DNA of 64,000 nucleotides, from contig JAFXOX010000001.1 in the NCBI GenBank assembly GCA_017528345.1, forward strand, positions 1-64,000. Reading direction: 5' to 3'. The notes beneath the pieces were generated by a model. The model ran no database searches. It saw only the letters and a list, made by a program, of their open reading frames with translations, and was not told the DNA's origin. This DNA comes from Desulfovibrio sp. GTDB lineage: Bacteria > Desulfobacterota > Desulfovibrionia > Desulfovibrionales > Desulfovibrionaceae. The position numbers and the translations under genes were made by a program. Below are positions 8,255 to 17,387 of the stretch, in pieces. Each line of letters opens with the position of its first letter. Position 1 is the first letter of the stretch.

Positions 8255-8780
8255 CTGACCCTCCGAAACCAAGCTTTTTGAGAGCAGTGAGCTTTTCAGG
8301 ATCCTGCACATAATCAAGGGCATCCTTGTCCTTTGTCAGCGCAGTTTCTGCGATCTCCCGTGTCAGAACCCCGGCCGGAACATAACGAATGGCGCGGCTG
8401 TCACCCTTAACAGCCTTAAGGCACAGTTCCGTCGTCCTCATGGGCACAGGCACTGCCACCAGCGCCCTGCCCGTGATGTTCACAATATCTGCCCAGAAAG
8501 CATCCGTTTTGTACTCGTCCGGGACAACCTCACTCATTCGTGGATCAAGCGCACAGGCTCTCACACAGAGATCATAGCTCACATACTCCACAGGACAGAA
8601 AAGCAGGGCACTTCCGCTTTTGTGAACTGCGTATCTGCAGAGTTCCGGCGTTATCATCTCTTCCGGCACATACTGCAGAGCCTGACCGTCCTGATCGAGC
8701 GCACGCATGATAACGGGTGCTGTTATGTCTTCACGGTTCATCGACCGTAAATCCTTCCAGGAAAATTTCTTGTCCGACAT
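8241..8780 (-). CDS. Short DUF4116-type repeat protein
   Basis: This 179-residue protein is built of about six copies of the same 24-residue unit found in the two large proteins upstream. Examples are ITAPVIMRALDQDGQALQYV and MRTTELCLKAVKGDSRAIRY, each ending in a V-P-x-E-like turn. The ATG at 8780 follows AGGAGAGCC; an upstream frame to 8843 has no such site. The stop overlaps the next gene by 14 bases. The repeat resembles DUF4116, whose function is not known. No catalytic motif is seen; a binding or scaffold role is inferred. Confidence 0.75.
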   Translation of the reverse strand: MSDKKFSWKDLRSMNREDITAPVIMRALDQDGQALQYVPEEMITPELCRYAVHKSGSALLFCPVEYVSYDLCVRACALDPRMSEVVPDEYKTDAFWADIVNITGRALVAVPVPMRTTELCLKAVKGDSRAIRYVPAGVLTREIAETALTKDKDALDYVQDPEKLTALKKLGFGGSDATH

Positions 8781-8850
8781 AGGCTCTCCTTTGCACAAAC
8801 GGGTGTACGTACAACATACGCACACCCGTTCTTTACTTGGCATCTCAGAC

Positions 8851-11490
8851 CTAACTTGCCGATGTCATTTCATACGCACTGTTTTTCACATTCTTTTCTT
8901 CTGTCGCCTTATTTTCCCAGTACTTCAGACGACCACTGTTCAGGGAATAAAAGCTCTCAACATAGTACACAAGGTTTTCAGGCACATACTGACTGGCCAG
9001 AGCATTCCGTGTCACAGCACTGATGCACATCTCAGGTGTCCGAAGATTTTCAGGCACAAAGCGCAGCATAAGCCCATTGCGGGAAACTGCCGAATAACAC
9101 AGATCCTGATCCCTGATATCTTCCGGCACATACTGCAAGGCATCTGCACTGCTTTTGACAGCTTCTTTGCAAATGCCTTCCGTTCTGAGATTCTCAGGCA
9201 CAAAGCGCAAGGCTTTGCCGTTCTCTGTCACGGCTTTAAGGATCAGATCTTCCGATAACAGGTTTTCCGGCACAAACTGTAAGGCCAGTCCGTCATTACT
9301 GACAGCAGCTTCACAAAGCTCCTTCGTCCTGACACTGATCAGGGCAAGGGCTGATCCTTTCTGCGCAACTGCCTTCTTTCGGATTGTCTCGATGTCCATA
9401 TCCTTCGGCAGATATTCCACGGCCTCAGAATTGCTGTGTATCGCCATCAGACAGAGTAACGGGCTGATCAGACGCTCTCCCACAAACTGCAGAACAAGGC
9501 CATTGTCTGCAACCGCATCTTCACACATCACAACTGTCTTGTACTGATCAGGAACATATTGCAGATTCCAGCAGTCATTTCTGACAACTGTCCGGTAGAG
9601 ATCCTCATCTCTGAGGGATTCTGGAACCCATACCCAGGCATCATTGTTCTGTGTCAACGCCGCATTACATATGACACTGTCACGCATGTCTTCCGGAACA
9701 TATCGCAAGGCCTGTCCGTTTTTTTCAACAGCCATCAGACACAGCTCTGGACGCAGATAATTCTGCATCACATACTCAAGCTGCATGGGATCAGTCTCAA
9801 CGGCTGCCTGACAAACTTCGTAGGTCTGATTGATGAGACCAACATCCTTGAGAAGGATCTCTCCGTTTTGCAAGCTCTCGATAATGCTCTGTTCCTTTCC
9901 GGCACTGTCTGCCGCCTCGAGAACATGCTTACGCAGATTTTCCGGAATGAACTCCATGGCCTCATGATTTCCCGTATACGCCAGAAGACAGAGATCAGGC
10001 GTTTTTTCCTCAGGCCTTACATACTGAAGTGCCAGTCCGTCCTGTCTGACCGCTTCAAGACAAATGTCACTGTTCCTGAAATTTCCGGAATTCAGAAATT
10101 TCAGGGCATTGCCATTCTGCCTGATGGCTGCAGCGCAAATCTCGCCACTTCTCAGATTTTCAGGAATGAATTCAAGTGCCAGCCCGTTCTGCGTAACCGC
10201 AGTCATGCGGATTTTTTCACCGTCCGGCCCTTCCAGCACCCTGTCAGGCACATCCTGCAGACAAAGCCCGTCCTCACTGACCATCGCAAGGCAGACACCG
10301 GCTGAACGTCTGTCCGGAGGAATTCTGCCAAGATCTGTGATCACAGAAGGATCGTCCGGCTCGTTTTCGAGAATGCTCTTCGCTTCCTGAACTTCCTCCA
10401 CAATCTCGGAAGGAATTTTCCCTGACTCTTCCTGAGGCTCTGCTTCGGTTTTTCCCTGCTTATCCTGTCCTGTAGGCTCTTTCTCAAGCTCGAGACATAA
10501 GGGATCAGCAAGAAGCTTCATCCTGGCTTCATACATTTCGCTGACGTCTTTCTCAAAATCCGCGTCCTGATCCTCAAGAGTTCTGGCCTTTTGAACCAGT
10601 TCCCCCATGACCGCAATATTTTCCAGGAGATCCTGTCGCAGATTGCTGTATTTCTCACCACCTTCCTTACACAGTCTGACAAGTCTGCTCAGACGACCGT
10701 CATACTGCGAGGCTTCATTCAGCTTGCGCACAAGTTCTGTTTCACCCTGATCTGCATTGCTTTCAGAATTACCTGGCTCGTCATCCTGATTTTCAGCTGC
10801 AGTCCGGTCTGTATTTGGGACATCAGGTTCTGTATCTTCGAAAGCATCAGAAAGCACTTCCTCATTAGCTCCATCACCTGAAAAACCATCAGCATCAGAA
10901 GCCGTGGCATTCTCTGATGTCCATTCTTCACTTTCCGGCGTATTTTCCGGATTATCTGCTTCTTCTGACATATCATTCTCAGAATTATTCATATCGGAGA
11001 CGTTCGCCTGAACTTCATCCGTCCCGGACTCAGGCTTTTCTGCCTGAGCAAAAAAGTCGTGGTGATACTTTCTTTCCGTTTTTTCTTCCCAGCACTCAAT
11101 TTTTTCGCTTCTTTCTTCCTCTGAAAAAGAATCAAAAAAGGCATTAAGAAGTCGGTCAGGAATTTCCGCCATATGACTTGAACTATGCTTCTCAGCATTT
11201 ATACACATTTGAAGTGTTTTTAATTTGTCAGGAACATATGCAAAACAATGTCCGCTCCATTCAACAGCTTCTTCGCACATTTCCTGAGTCTTGAATTCTT
11301 CAGGAATATATCGCAAAGCGCTTCTATTGACTGAAAAGGCCTTATTGCAGAATTCTTGATTTCTGAACCTGTCAATACACATAATATCTTTCATATATTC
11401 TGATATTTTGACAAGCTCAAGAGCATGCTCTTCTGTCAATTTATCAACATCTTTAACAGCTTCGCTAAAAGGTATTTGCGACATATTCAC
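8851..11490 (-). CDS. Large DUF4116-type repeat protein (879 residues)
   Basis: The protein has three parts. Residues 1-115 hold about three repeat units. Residues about 140-385 form a strongly acidic, low-complexity and coiled-coil linker rich in Glu, Asp, Ser and Asn. Residues about 390-850 form a long solenoid of some 18 units. The 24-residue consensus is R-T-x-E-x-C-x-x-A-V-x-x-N-G-x-A-L-x-Y-V-P-E-x-L, as in RTPEMCISAVTRNALASQYV. A Cys recurs at position 6 of most units, which is unusual for DUF4116. There is no signal peptide or membrane segment, so it is presumably cytoplasmic. The gap to the upstream gene is 23 bases and the gap downstream is 70, so one operon is likely. Confidence 0.85.
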   Translation of the reverse strand: MNMSQIPFSEAVKDVDKLTEEHALELVKISEYMKDIMCIDRFRNQEFCNKAFSVNRSALRYIPEEFKTQEMCEEAVEWSGHCFAYVPDKLKTLQMCINAEKHSSSHMAEIPDRLLNAFFDSFSEEERSEKIECWEEKTERKYHHDFFAQAEKPESGTDEVQANVSDMNNSENDMSEEADNPENTPESEEWTSENATASDADGFSGDGANEEVLSDAFEDTEPDVPNTDRTAAENQDDEPGNSESNADQGETELVRKLNEASQYDGRLSRLVRLCKEGGEKYSNLRQDLLENIAVMGELVQKARTLEDQDADFEKDVSEMYEARMKLLADPLCLELEKEPTGQDKQGKTEAEPQEESGKIPSEIVEEVQEAKSILENEPDDPSVITDLGRIPPDRRSAGVCLAMVSEDGLCLQDVPDRVLEGPDGEKIRMTAVTQNGLALEFIPENLRSGEICAAAIRQNGNALKFLNSGNFRNSDICLEAVRQDGLALQYVRPEEKTPDLCLLAYTGNHEAMEFIPENLRKHVLEAADSAGKEQSIIESLQNGEILLKDVGLINQTYEVCQAAVETDPMQLEYVMQNYLRPELCLMAVEKNGQALRYVPEDMRDSVICNAALTQNNDAWVWVPESLRDEDLYRTVVRNDCWNLQYVPDQYKTVVMCEDAVADNGLVLQFVGERLISPLLCLMAIHSNSEAVEYLPKDMDIETIRKKAVAQKGSALALISVRTKELCEAAVSNDGLALQFVPENLLSEDLILKAVTENGKALRFVPENLRTEGICKEAVKSSADALQYVPEDIRDQDLCYSAVSRNGLMLRFVPENLRTPEMCISAVTRNALASQYVPENLVYYVESFYSLNSGRLKYWENKATEEKNVKNSAYEMTSAS

Positions 11491-11513
11491 TCCAATATGA
11501 GGTAAAAAACTAT

Positions 11514-14078
11514 TTATAATGAAAATCCATGAGCAACATTCTGATTCTGCAAGATGCGTTCATTCCGTGAACACATTCTCTGAAGGTCCTGCTTCCTTGA
11601 TTTCTCCTGTGTGTTTTTCTGGTAGATTTCATCACGACGTTTTGTCAGATCAACATTGTTGATCCTGACCTGATGCTTGGCCATACGCATTAATTCGTTC
11701 TCGTCACTCAAATGCGTCTTGACAAAAGTCAGGCGCTTCACACATCTCCTGACAACTTCCTTGGTCGAGTGCAGAACTTTATCGAACTCTTTTTTGTGCA
11801 GAAGGGTATTCAGGAACGTCTTTGAGGTTTTTTCAACACCATGGAAATATTCCTGCTTTGCCTCAATCTTTTTATTGAGCTTCTGAATGATTTTCTGACT
11901 CTGAGCCTGTTTCTGCTCAAAAAAGAGCTTCATGCGCTCCTTGTACTCCTGCATGACCTGAGCACAGTTCCGTTGGTACTGATCCTTGACAAAAGCTTTC
12001 TTTGCGTGCGGAACATGGGCCATGACCTTTCCTGATCTGTCGTGCTGCACAGCACAGAGACAGACGCGCTCGGTACGCATTTCTTTGGAAAGTTTGCCCA
12101 GAAGTTCCGGCTTCTCGGAAACAGCCATCATACAGTGCTCTTCTGTCAGCTTTTCAGGCGGAATTTTGCCGATAAGCGTTGCATCCTTTTCAATGGCTCT
12201 CTGCACAAGTTCAGGTGTCAGAAGATCCTGCCGGACATTGGCGATCTGCGAAGGATCACGGTCAACGGCGGAATACGCCATCTGCAGAAACTGACAGTTC
12301 TGAGGAACGTCCGGAAAGACCGACGGATCACGCGACATTGCCGCATCGCACAGTCTGACCGTGCGGCGTTCTTCCGGAATGTCATGGAGACGTCGGGGAT
12401 TTTCCGTAACCACTGACAGATCTTCCTGTTTTGTCACTCTCCCCTGTCCCATCTCATCCATAACCATACGTACAGTCGACCGGGATTTCTCGGGCACCCA
12501 TCTCCAGGCACTCTCATCCTGACGAACGGCAAGTGCACAGGCCTCAACCGTTTTTTGCGCCTCTGAAAGCATGGCCAGAACCTGTCCGTTCTGGGAAACC
12601 GCCGCTTCAATGATTTCAGGCGTGCGCTGCTTCTGACTCAGATGCTCAATGGCAAAGCCGTTCTGCTTGACAGCTGCAAGCTTCACAGAACGCGTGCGCA
12701 ATCTGTCCGGCGTGTACCTGATAAGATTGCCGTCGCTTCTGACGGCTCGAAGTGTGTTTTTCTCGCTCTTGTACTCATTGGGCATGTGCTTGTAGGCAAG
12801 AGGCGTCTTCTCCAGTGCCATCTCACAAAGCTGCTCGCTTCTGAACTGCATGGGGATTTCGCTGATGAGATGCCCGTCATGCTTTATGGCCATATCCGCG
12901 ATCTTTCCGTGCCGTAAGGCTTCCGGAACCGACTCAATCGCTCTCGGATTCTGCTTCATGGCCGCCATACAGAGATTTTTTGAGCGCATTTTCTTCGGGA
13001 CTTCTGAAAGACGTCTCCCGTCCTTCTCAATCATGGCAAAATACTCTGCCATCGGCTCCTTCAGCTCCATCTTCTTTTCGAAGCTCTCTGCCTGACCTTC
13101 CGGCAGAAAATCCACAGAGCTGGGATTGCTCCTGTAGGCCATCTCAAGATGCTTATCCGTAAGCATCTGGTCAGGCGCATACTTCACGGCATCCCCGTTC
13201 TGCGTCAAAGCTTCGTTCAGAAGATCACTGGTGATCTTGTCATCTGGAACATACCTGAGATTCAGGCCGTTCAACGCGACCTGTTTCATGCAGCGTTCAA
13301 AGTTCCGCTTTTCTTCAGGAATCTGAGCAAGCGCATTGGGATCCTGTTCGACACAGAGGTCATACATGATGTCCTTGCGCTCATTCTTCGGAATGTTGGC
13401 CAGAGGAAGCCCGGCATCTCTGATCATTTCAAAATGGCGCTCTTCCTGCTCCTGTCGTCTGACCCTGACCTTCACGGCATCGAGCAGCTCAACGGGCACG
13501 CTGCCCATAGCCCTGTAATCATTCATCCTGGCCGTTATGCACTCCGTCAGTCCACGGTCTTTCTCAGGCACCATGGCCAGATTCTTCCCGTCATACATAA
13601 TGGCATTTTCCCGAATGACCGCCAGGTCCTCCTCAGTCATCCGCACTCCAAGCTGCGCACTGATCAGGGTGTCCAGGACACGCTCTTCGTCCTGAACAGT
13701 TAAGGTTGCCATCCCGATATCCGTCATCTTGTCGCGGACAACACGTGCCAGATTTTCCTCAAATTCCACCTGTGATCCGCTTTGAGCAGCCTCCTTCGAA
13801 CCCACATTCTGCGGCACATAGATATACGAAGCCGGATCCTGCCTGAGACCCGTGTCGACCATTTCCGCACTCAGAATATGGTTCGGAACATACTGCATGG
13901 CCCAGCCGCTGGTCTTCATGGCCAGTCCGCTCATCTCCCTGTCCCGGAACCGTAACGGCACACCGGCCAGAGCCTGACCATTCTGCTGCACAAAAAATTT
14001 GCAGGTTTCATAATCCAGCTCCTCAGAGGGGATTTTCGTGATATCGCTCCAGTGCATCTTCGAAAACTTTGCATCCAT
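11514..14078 (-). CDS. Large DUF4116-type repeat protein with coiled-coil tail (854 residues)
   Basis: This is the first gene of the operon. Residues about 1-650 consist of roughly 25 degenerate units of the same 24-residue repeat, such as RSKNLCMAAMKQNPRAIESV and RTRSVKLAAVKQNGFAIEHL. Residues about 665-850 form a basic coiled-coil tail rich in Gln and Lys (KERMKLFFEQKQAQSQKIIQ). The ATG at 14078 has GAGGA upstream. It faces the XRE regulator across a 573-base divergent region. The family role is unknown; the solenoid suggests protein binding and the tail suggests oligomerisation. Paralogy with the next gene points to internal duplication. Confidence 0.85.
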   Translation of the reverse strand: MDAKFSKMHWSDITKIPSEELDYETCKFFVQQNGQALAGVPLRFRDREMSGLAMKTSGWAMQYVPNHILSAEMVDTGLRQDPASYIYVPQNVGSKEAAQSGSQVEFEENLARVVRDKMTDIGMATLTVQDEERVLDTLISAQLGVRMTEEDLAVIRENAIMYDGKNLAMVPEKDRGLTECITARMNDYRAMGSVPVELLDAVKVRVRRQEQEERHFEMIRDAGLPLANIPKNERKDIMYDLCVEQDPNALAQIPEEKRNFERCMKQVALNGLNLRYVPDDKITSDLLNEALTQNGDAVKYAPDQMLTDKHLEMAYRSNPSSVDFLPEGQAESFEKKMELKEPMAEYFAMIEKDGRRLSEVPKKMRSKNLCMAAMKQNPRAIESVPEALRHGKIADMAIKHDGHLISEIPMQFRSEQLCEMALEKTPLAYKHMPNEYKSEKNTLRAVRSDGNLIRYTPDRLRTRSVKLAAVKQNGFAIEHLSQKQRTPEIIEAAVSQNGQVLAMLSEAQKTVEACALAVRQDESAWRWVPEKSRSTVRMVMDEMGQGRVTKQEDLSVVTENPRRLHDIPEERRTVRLCDAAMSRDPSVFPDVPQNCQFLQMAYSAVDRDPSQIANVRQDLLTPELVQRAIEKDATLIGKIPPEKLTEEHCMMAVSEKPELLGKLSKEMRTERVCLCAVQHDRSGKVMAHVPHAKKAFVKDQYQRNCAQVMQEYKERMKLFFEQKQAQSQKIIQKLNKKIEAKQEYFHGVEKTSKTFLNTLLHKKEFDKVLHSTKEVVRRCVKRLTFVKTHLSDENELMRMAKHQVRINNVDLTKRRDEIYQKNTQEKSRKQDLQRMCSRNERILQNQNVAHGFSL

Positions 14079-14364
14079 GGAATGATCCTCTTCAGCCGGT
14101 GAGTTTCTGTCTTCAGCATGTCAGGATTATGAGGCCGTACACACATGCCTGTGTGCGCAAAAAGCACCCGGAAAAAAATTTCCGATTTTTTTTCCAAAAA
14201 TTGCTTGACAAAAAGTTGAAAAGGCGTAGTTTGATTTTTGCAAAATGTTTTACATCTTTACTCTCTTCGGATAAGGCTACTTTTCCGAGGAGATTTTTTT
14301 TTTGCCTTATGCCGCAGCCGCTCGGCTGACCCGAAGCCTCAGCCTCTCTTTTCGCGTCTGGACA
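14079..14364. other. Divergent non-coding region, left part
   Basis: There is no gene. The region holds a T/A-rich hairpin (CGGAAA/TTTCCG around 14169-14184) and an inverted pair ATAAGGC at 14271-14277 with GCCTTAT at 14314-14320. TTGACA occurs at 14205-14210 on the plus strand but has no good -10 partner. The minus-strand promoter for the DUF4116 operon must lie here. CATAAT (complement of 14127-14132) is a candidate -10, but I found no convincing -35. Confidence 0.35.
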
Positions 14365-14393
14365 TTGACGCGCAAAAAACCATCGTTTAAAAT
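14365..14393 (+). promoter_or_regulatory. Promoter upstream of the XRE regulator
   Basis: TTGACG at 14365-14370 and TAAAAT at 14388-14393 are spaced by 17 bases on the plus strand. This would give a leader of about 250 bases to the XRE gene containing the iterons and a UUCG hairpin. A second candidate, an extended -10 (TGATATAAAT at 14615-14624), lies closer to the gene. Confidence 0.5.
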
Positions 14394-14516
14394 GAACAGA
14401 ACAGAAGGTGCTGTTTGATATATCACTCAGGCATTCAAAAAAATTTTTTTTATCATACACACACCCCTGAGTCCTTTCAATATAAATTTCACACTCCGCT
14501 GTCCGTCTGTCAAGAT

Positions 14517-14544
14517 GAGTACAGTGGAGTACAGCAGAATACAG
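14517..14544 (+). repeat. Three 8-bp iterons at 10-bp spacing
   Basis: GAGTACAG (14517-14524), GAGTACAG (14527-14534) and GAATACAG (14537-14544) repeat with exactly 10-base periodicity, about one helical turn. The array sits between the divergent DUF4116 operon and the XRE gene, so it is a likely binding array for that regulator. The last copy runs into a hairpin CAGACC-TTCG-GGTCTG at 14542-14557. Confidence 0.5.
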
Positions 14545-14651
14545 ACCTTCGGGTCTGCTCCCGGGAAAAACGCTTCTGTTCTTTCCTGAAAAAAAGTCAC
14601 TTTTTTTTCGTGTCTGATATAAATGACAGGTAAAAATGCACGAGGTCTCCC

Positions 14652-15164
14652 ATGTCTGAAAACATCGTTGAAGTCTTCCGCGAAAACATCCGCTTTCTGG
14701 TGGACAGGATCGGTATCAGCAAACGCTGTCTCACGGAACGGGCCGAGCTTTCTTCCAGCGTTCTTTCCTTCGACAAGGAAAATTACAACCCGACGCTTAA
14801 GACGATTCAGACTCTTGCCGATACACTCCATATAGACTGGAGACTGCTTTTTATTCCCCATTCCAGCGACGAATGGCGTCTGTTCATGCAGATTATGAAC
14901 ATTGCGACCGATTACCGCGAGACACAGATTGTCGATCCCGAAACCCACGGCATACTCGGCGCATGCATCCTCTCCAAGGAAGAAATCAACGCCTGTCGTG
15001 AGAAGGAACGCCAGTACATCAAGCGACTGAGCCAGGTCGCACACTCCCCTTCCGGTGAAAACCAGGGAAATGCTGAATCTGTTTCCGAAAATTCCGAGGA
15101 AAATGAGGAAAACAAAAACGAGCCTGAATCCTCTGCCGAGGATCAAGACGGAAAATCCTTTTAA
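14652..15164 (+). CDS. XRE-family transcriptional regulator
   Basis: This 170-residue protein has an N-terminal helix-turn-helix of the Cro/CI type (VFRENIRFLVDRIGISKRCL, then NPTLKTIQTLADTLHIDWRL). A middle region and a hydrophilic Glu/Asn/Ser-rich tail (from about 125) follow. The ATG at 14652 has GAGG upstream. It is transcribed away from the five-gene DUF4116 operon, the usual layout of a regulator controlling a divergent operon. The three 10-bp iterons upstream are candidate sites. A rho-independent terminator follows immediately. Confidence 0.85.
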   Translation: MSENIVEVFRENIRFLVDRIGISKRCLTERAELSSSVLSFDKENYNPTLKTIQTLADTLHIDWRLLFIPHSSDEWRLFMQIMNIATDYRETQIVDPETHGILGACILSKEEINACREKERQYIKRLSQVAHSPSGENQGNAESVSENSEENEENKNEPESSAEDQDGKSF

Positions 15165-15173
15165 AAGCAGAAG

Positions 15174-15199
15174 GCCGTCTGCATGACGGCTTTTTTTTT
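15174..15199 (+). terminator. Terminator of the XRE gene
   Basis: A GCCGTC/GACGGC stem (15174-15179 with 15185-15190) with a five-base loop is followed by nine T residues. It is a clear intrinsic terminator ten bases after the stop codon. Confidence 0.85.
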
Positions 15200-15327
15200 C
15201 GGGAAGTGTCCTTTGCCCTTTACGCCAAAAAAATGGGCACACCCTCAGGATGCGCCCGTTTTCTGCGAAGAAAAACTTCCGTTGACAAATTGGCCTGTCA
15301 GCGTAAGATTCTTGCACAACAAAGGTT

Positions 15328-16188
15328 CTATGTCAGCGAAGGCAGTTTTGCCACAGCCGCTCTTCCGGCATCAGGAGCAAGATGCGCATAGCGCTGACTC
15401 GTGACAACCGAAGAATGCCCCAGAAGATCGCTCACAATTTCAAGTCTTACACCCTCCTGGACAAGCCAGGAGGCAAAAGTGTGACGGAGACTGTGGAAGC
15501 AGATGCGATGGCGATCCGAATACCCCTGGTTAATTGTTGTCTTTTTCAGTGCTTTTATGAAAAAATGAGAACTTTTGTGTACATGCATCCCTTTTTTGAC
15601 AGGGCTTTCAAATAAATACTCATTCGCCCTTCGGCAGTATTTTCTGCAGACGGCAAGGGCATCGTCATTCAGCGGAATGACGCGTTTTTTGCCATTTTTG
15701 GTCTTCAGCAAAATAATGATACGGTTAACGGGGTCCACATTTTCACCTTTCAGGCTTACCACCTCGCCAAGCCGCATGCCCGTGTTCAGCGTAAGCAGCA
15801 CAATGTCATGCCAGAGCGGTGACATCTCCTGCAGGAGGTCAAGGATGAGCCGGGCTTCATCTGGTGAGAGAAAACGGGTTCGGGTTGAATCCGCTACAAT
15901 ACGCGGAAATTCAGGCACGCGGTCCAAAAGCTGCAGTTTCTGGCATTTGCTGAGTATTACATGAAAAACCTCCAGGATGTGTCGCACGTAACTCGAAGCA
16001 AGTTTTTTTTCCTTAAACAACCAGTTGACAAAGCTCTGCACCTGTTCAGCGGTTATTGACATCATGTCAGAATTCTGCCAGAATTCTTCCAAGTAACGCT
16101 TACAAATCGACTCTCTGGCCTTCAGCGTGTTCCTTGTGTACTGTGAGTAACGCAGCGAGGCTCGAAACGCCTCATCAACTTTCAACAT
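15328..16188 (-). CDS. Tyrosine recombinase/integrase
   Basis: This site-specific recombinase (286 residues) has all core catalytic residues: Arg139 (TGMRLGE), His232 and Arg235 (HSLRHTFASWL), His258 (LLGHSS) and nucleophile Tyr267 (SQRYAHL). The N-terminal 100 residues form the SAM-like core-binding domain. The ATG at 16188 follows a strong AAAGGAGG site. It lies between the XRE/DUF4116 block and a dotL gene that stops abruptly 113 bases upstream of it. It is probably the integrase of the island that interrupted dotL. An Rci-like shufflon role was considered because pilV is about 3 kb away, but no shufflon repeats were seen. Confidence 0.9.
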   Translation of the reverse strand: MLKVDEAFRASLRYSQYTRNTLKARESICKRYLEEFWQNSDMMSITAEQVQSFVNWLFKEKKLASSYVRHILEVFHVILSKCQKLQLLDRVPEFPRIVADSTRTRFLSPDEARLILDLLQEMSPLWHDIVLLTLNTGMRLGEVVSLKGENVDPVNRIIILLKTKNGKKRVIPLNDDALAVCRKYCRRANEYLFESPVKKGMHVHKSSHFFIKALKKTTINQGYSDRHRICFHSLRHTFASWLVQEGVRLEIVSDLLGHSSVVTSQRYAHLAPDAGRAAVAKLPSLT

Positions 16189-16301
16189 ATCTGTACCTCC
16201 TTTGTTTTTTTCTCATCGGCAAAACGCAAAAGGTACTTACTTTCAGGCTCTTTTTTTTTCAGTCCCCCCACTCAAACTTTCTCCTTTTTCACTCCCCCCT
16301 T

Positions 16302-17387
16302 CTACCATACATAGTTATCCACAAGGAGAGAGAGGGCTCTCCCAAAATAGGCCCGGGCGTAGGCGTATTGTTCCGGAAAATTCTTGGCCTGTTGCTCAAG
16401 ACTCCTGTTTTTATCCCAGCCAACCGTTGCCAGTCCTGCCTGCAGGGCGAGTATGGCTGTGTCTGAATACCTGCTTTCCCTGGCCAGCGCATCGATTTTG
16501 CCAAGATCCATGAGATAGCTGCGGATGACGTCGATGGAAAGCGCTTCAAGACCAAGGTCTCTGCGTTCAACGAGCACAAAGAGCAGCCCGCTGATGAGAC
16601 TCTGGGCATTGCTGGCAAAGATCTGTCCTGAGCCGTGCTCGCTTGTGGGCATAAGCGCAAAGAGCAGCTGACTTAAGCTATTGGCATCGCCCACGGCAAA
16701 GGGATTTTGGGTATTGCTCTGGCGCAGGGGGGTGCGCAGATGATGATGTGTGCGCAGGCTCTCAAGACCTGCCTTGTCGGCCATGTAATTGATGAGCAAA
16801 AAATCGTCTTCGCGACCCAGCATTCTGGCCATGGTCCAGATCTGTGCGGCAAGTCTTGGGGCGGCCTTGGGATCAACGTAGATAAAGCCGCTACCAAGAG
16901 CGAGGTAATTGAAGCAGAGTGAGACCAGAGTCTCGGTTTTGCCGGCACCGGTTGTGCCAAGGCAGAGCAGATGGGTTAAGAGATCCTCACGTGTCAGCCA
17001 AAGCTCACAGTCAGAGCCGTCCTCATTGCCAAGGTAGAAGATGCCTGCGGCCTTCTGAAAACTTGTATGGAGTTTTCCGGGCCTGGGCAGCCCCGGATCA
17101 AGGCAATTGGCGTGGGCTGGCAGACGCATGGGTAATGTTTCCCTGCGCAGATGAAGATAGCGCCCCCAAAAAAGGACGGCTGCCGAAGTCAGCGCAAGCG
17201 GCCAGCATGGCGGGCAGACAAGGCAAAGCAGGGCAAAAGCCACAAAAAGTGCCGTTGCTGTTCTGCGTAGGCTTAGACTTGCAAAAAGCCGCTCCCAAAA
17301 GCTTCGAACATCGCGCAGCACGCTTTCCTTGCGTTTTTCCTGCTCCTTCAAAAGCCCGTAGAGATCATCCACTGACTCACGCCTCAC
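16302..17387 (-). CDS. dotL: DotL/IcmO-type coupling protein, truncated
   Basis: This is a type IVB secretion coupling ATPase (DotL/IcmO, TrbC of IncI plasmids) that would recruit substrates to the channel. Two hydrophobic segments at about 44-75 anchor it. The Walker A motif GTTGAGKT is at 144-151, followed by typical DotL sequence up to ARAYFGRALSLLVDNY. The frame ends at 361 residues, whereas full-length relatives are about twice that. The Walker B half and C-terminal domain are missing, and no continuation is found in any frame before the integrase. The GTG start at 17387 overlaps the end of dotM by 11 bases. Probably non-functional; truncation by insertion of the integrase-bearing island is the simplest reading. 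Confidence 0.8.
   Translation of the reverse strand: MRRESVDDLYGLLKEQEKRKESVLRDVRSFWERLFASLSLRRTATALFVAFALLCLVCPPCWPLALTSAAVLFWGRYLHLRRETLPMRLPAHANCLDPGLPRPGKLHTSFQKAAGIFYLGNEDGSDCELWLTREDLLTHLLCLGTTGAGKTETLVSLCFNYLALGSGFIYVDPKAAPRLAAQIWTMARMLGREDDFLLINYMADKAGLESLRTHHHLRTPLRQSNTQNPFAVGDANSLSQLLFALMPTSEHGSGQIFASNAQSLISGLLFVLVERRDLGLEALSIDVIRSYLMDLGKIDALARESRYSDTAILALQAGLATVGWDKNRSLEQQAKNFPEQYAYARAYFGRALSLLVDNYVW

Noticed and set aside
7153-8281. Long plus-strand frames opposite the DUF4116 operon
   Set aside because: They mirror well-supported minus-strand genes with proper ribosome sites and overlaps, and their translations show no domain.
8851-14078. Regular DNA repeats that could suggest a CRISPR array
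   Set aside because: The 72-bp periodicity is coding: it follows the 24-residue protein unit, copies diverge at wobble positions, and there are no spacers.
15328-16188. Integrase as an Rci shufflon recombinase for pilV
   Set aside because: pilV shows no repeated segments or inverted C-terminal cassettes, and two other genes lie between; an island integrase fits better.
16189-16301. Attachment site or tRNA next to the integrase
   Set aside because: No tRNA-like fold or direct repeat of this stretch was found by eye elsewhere in the window; a repeat search of the whole genome is needed.
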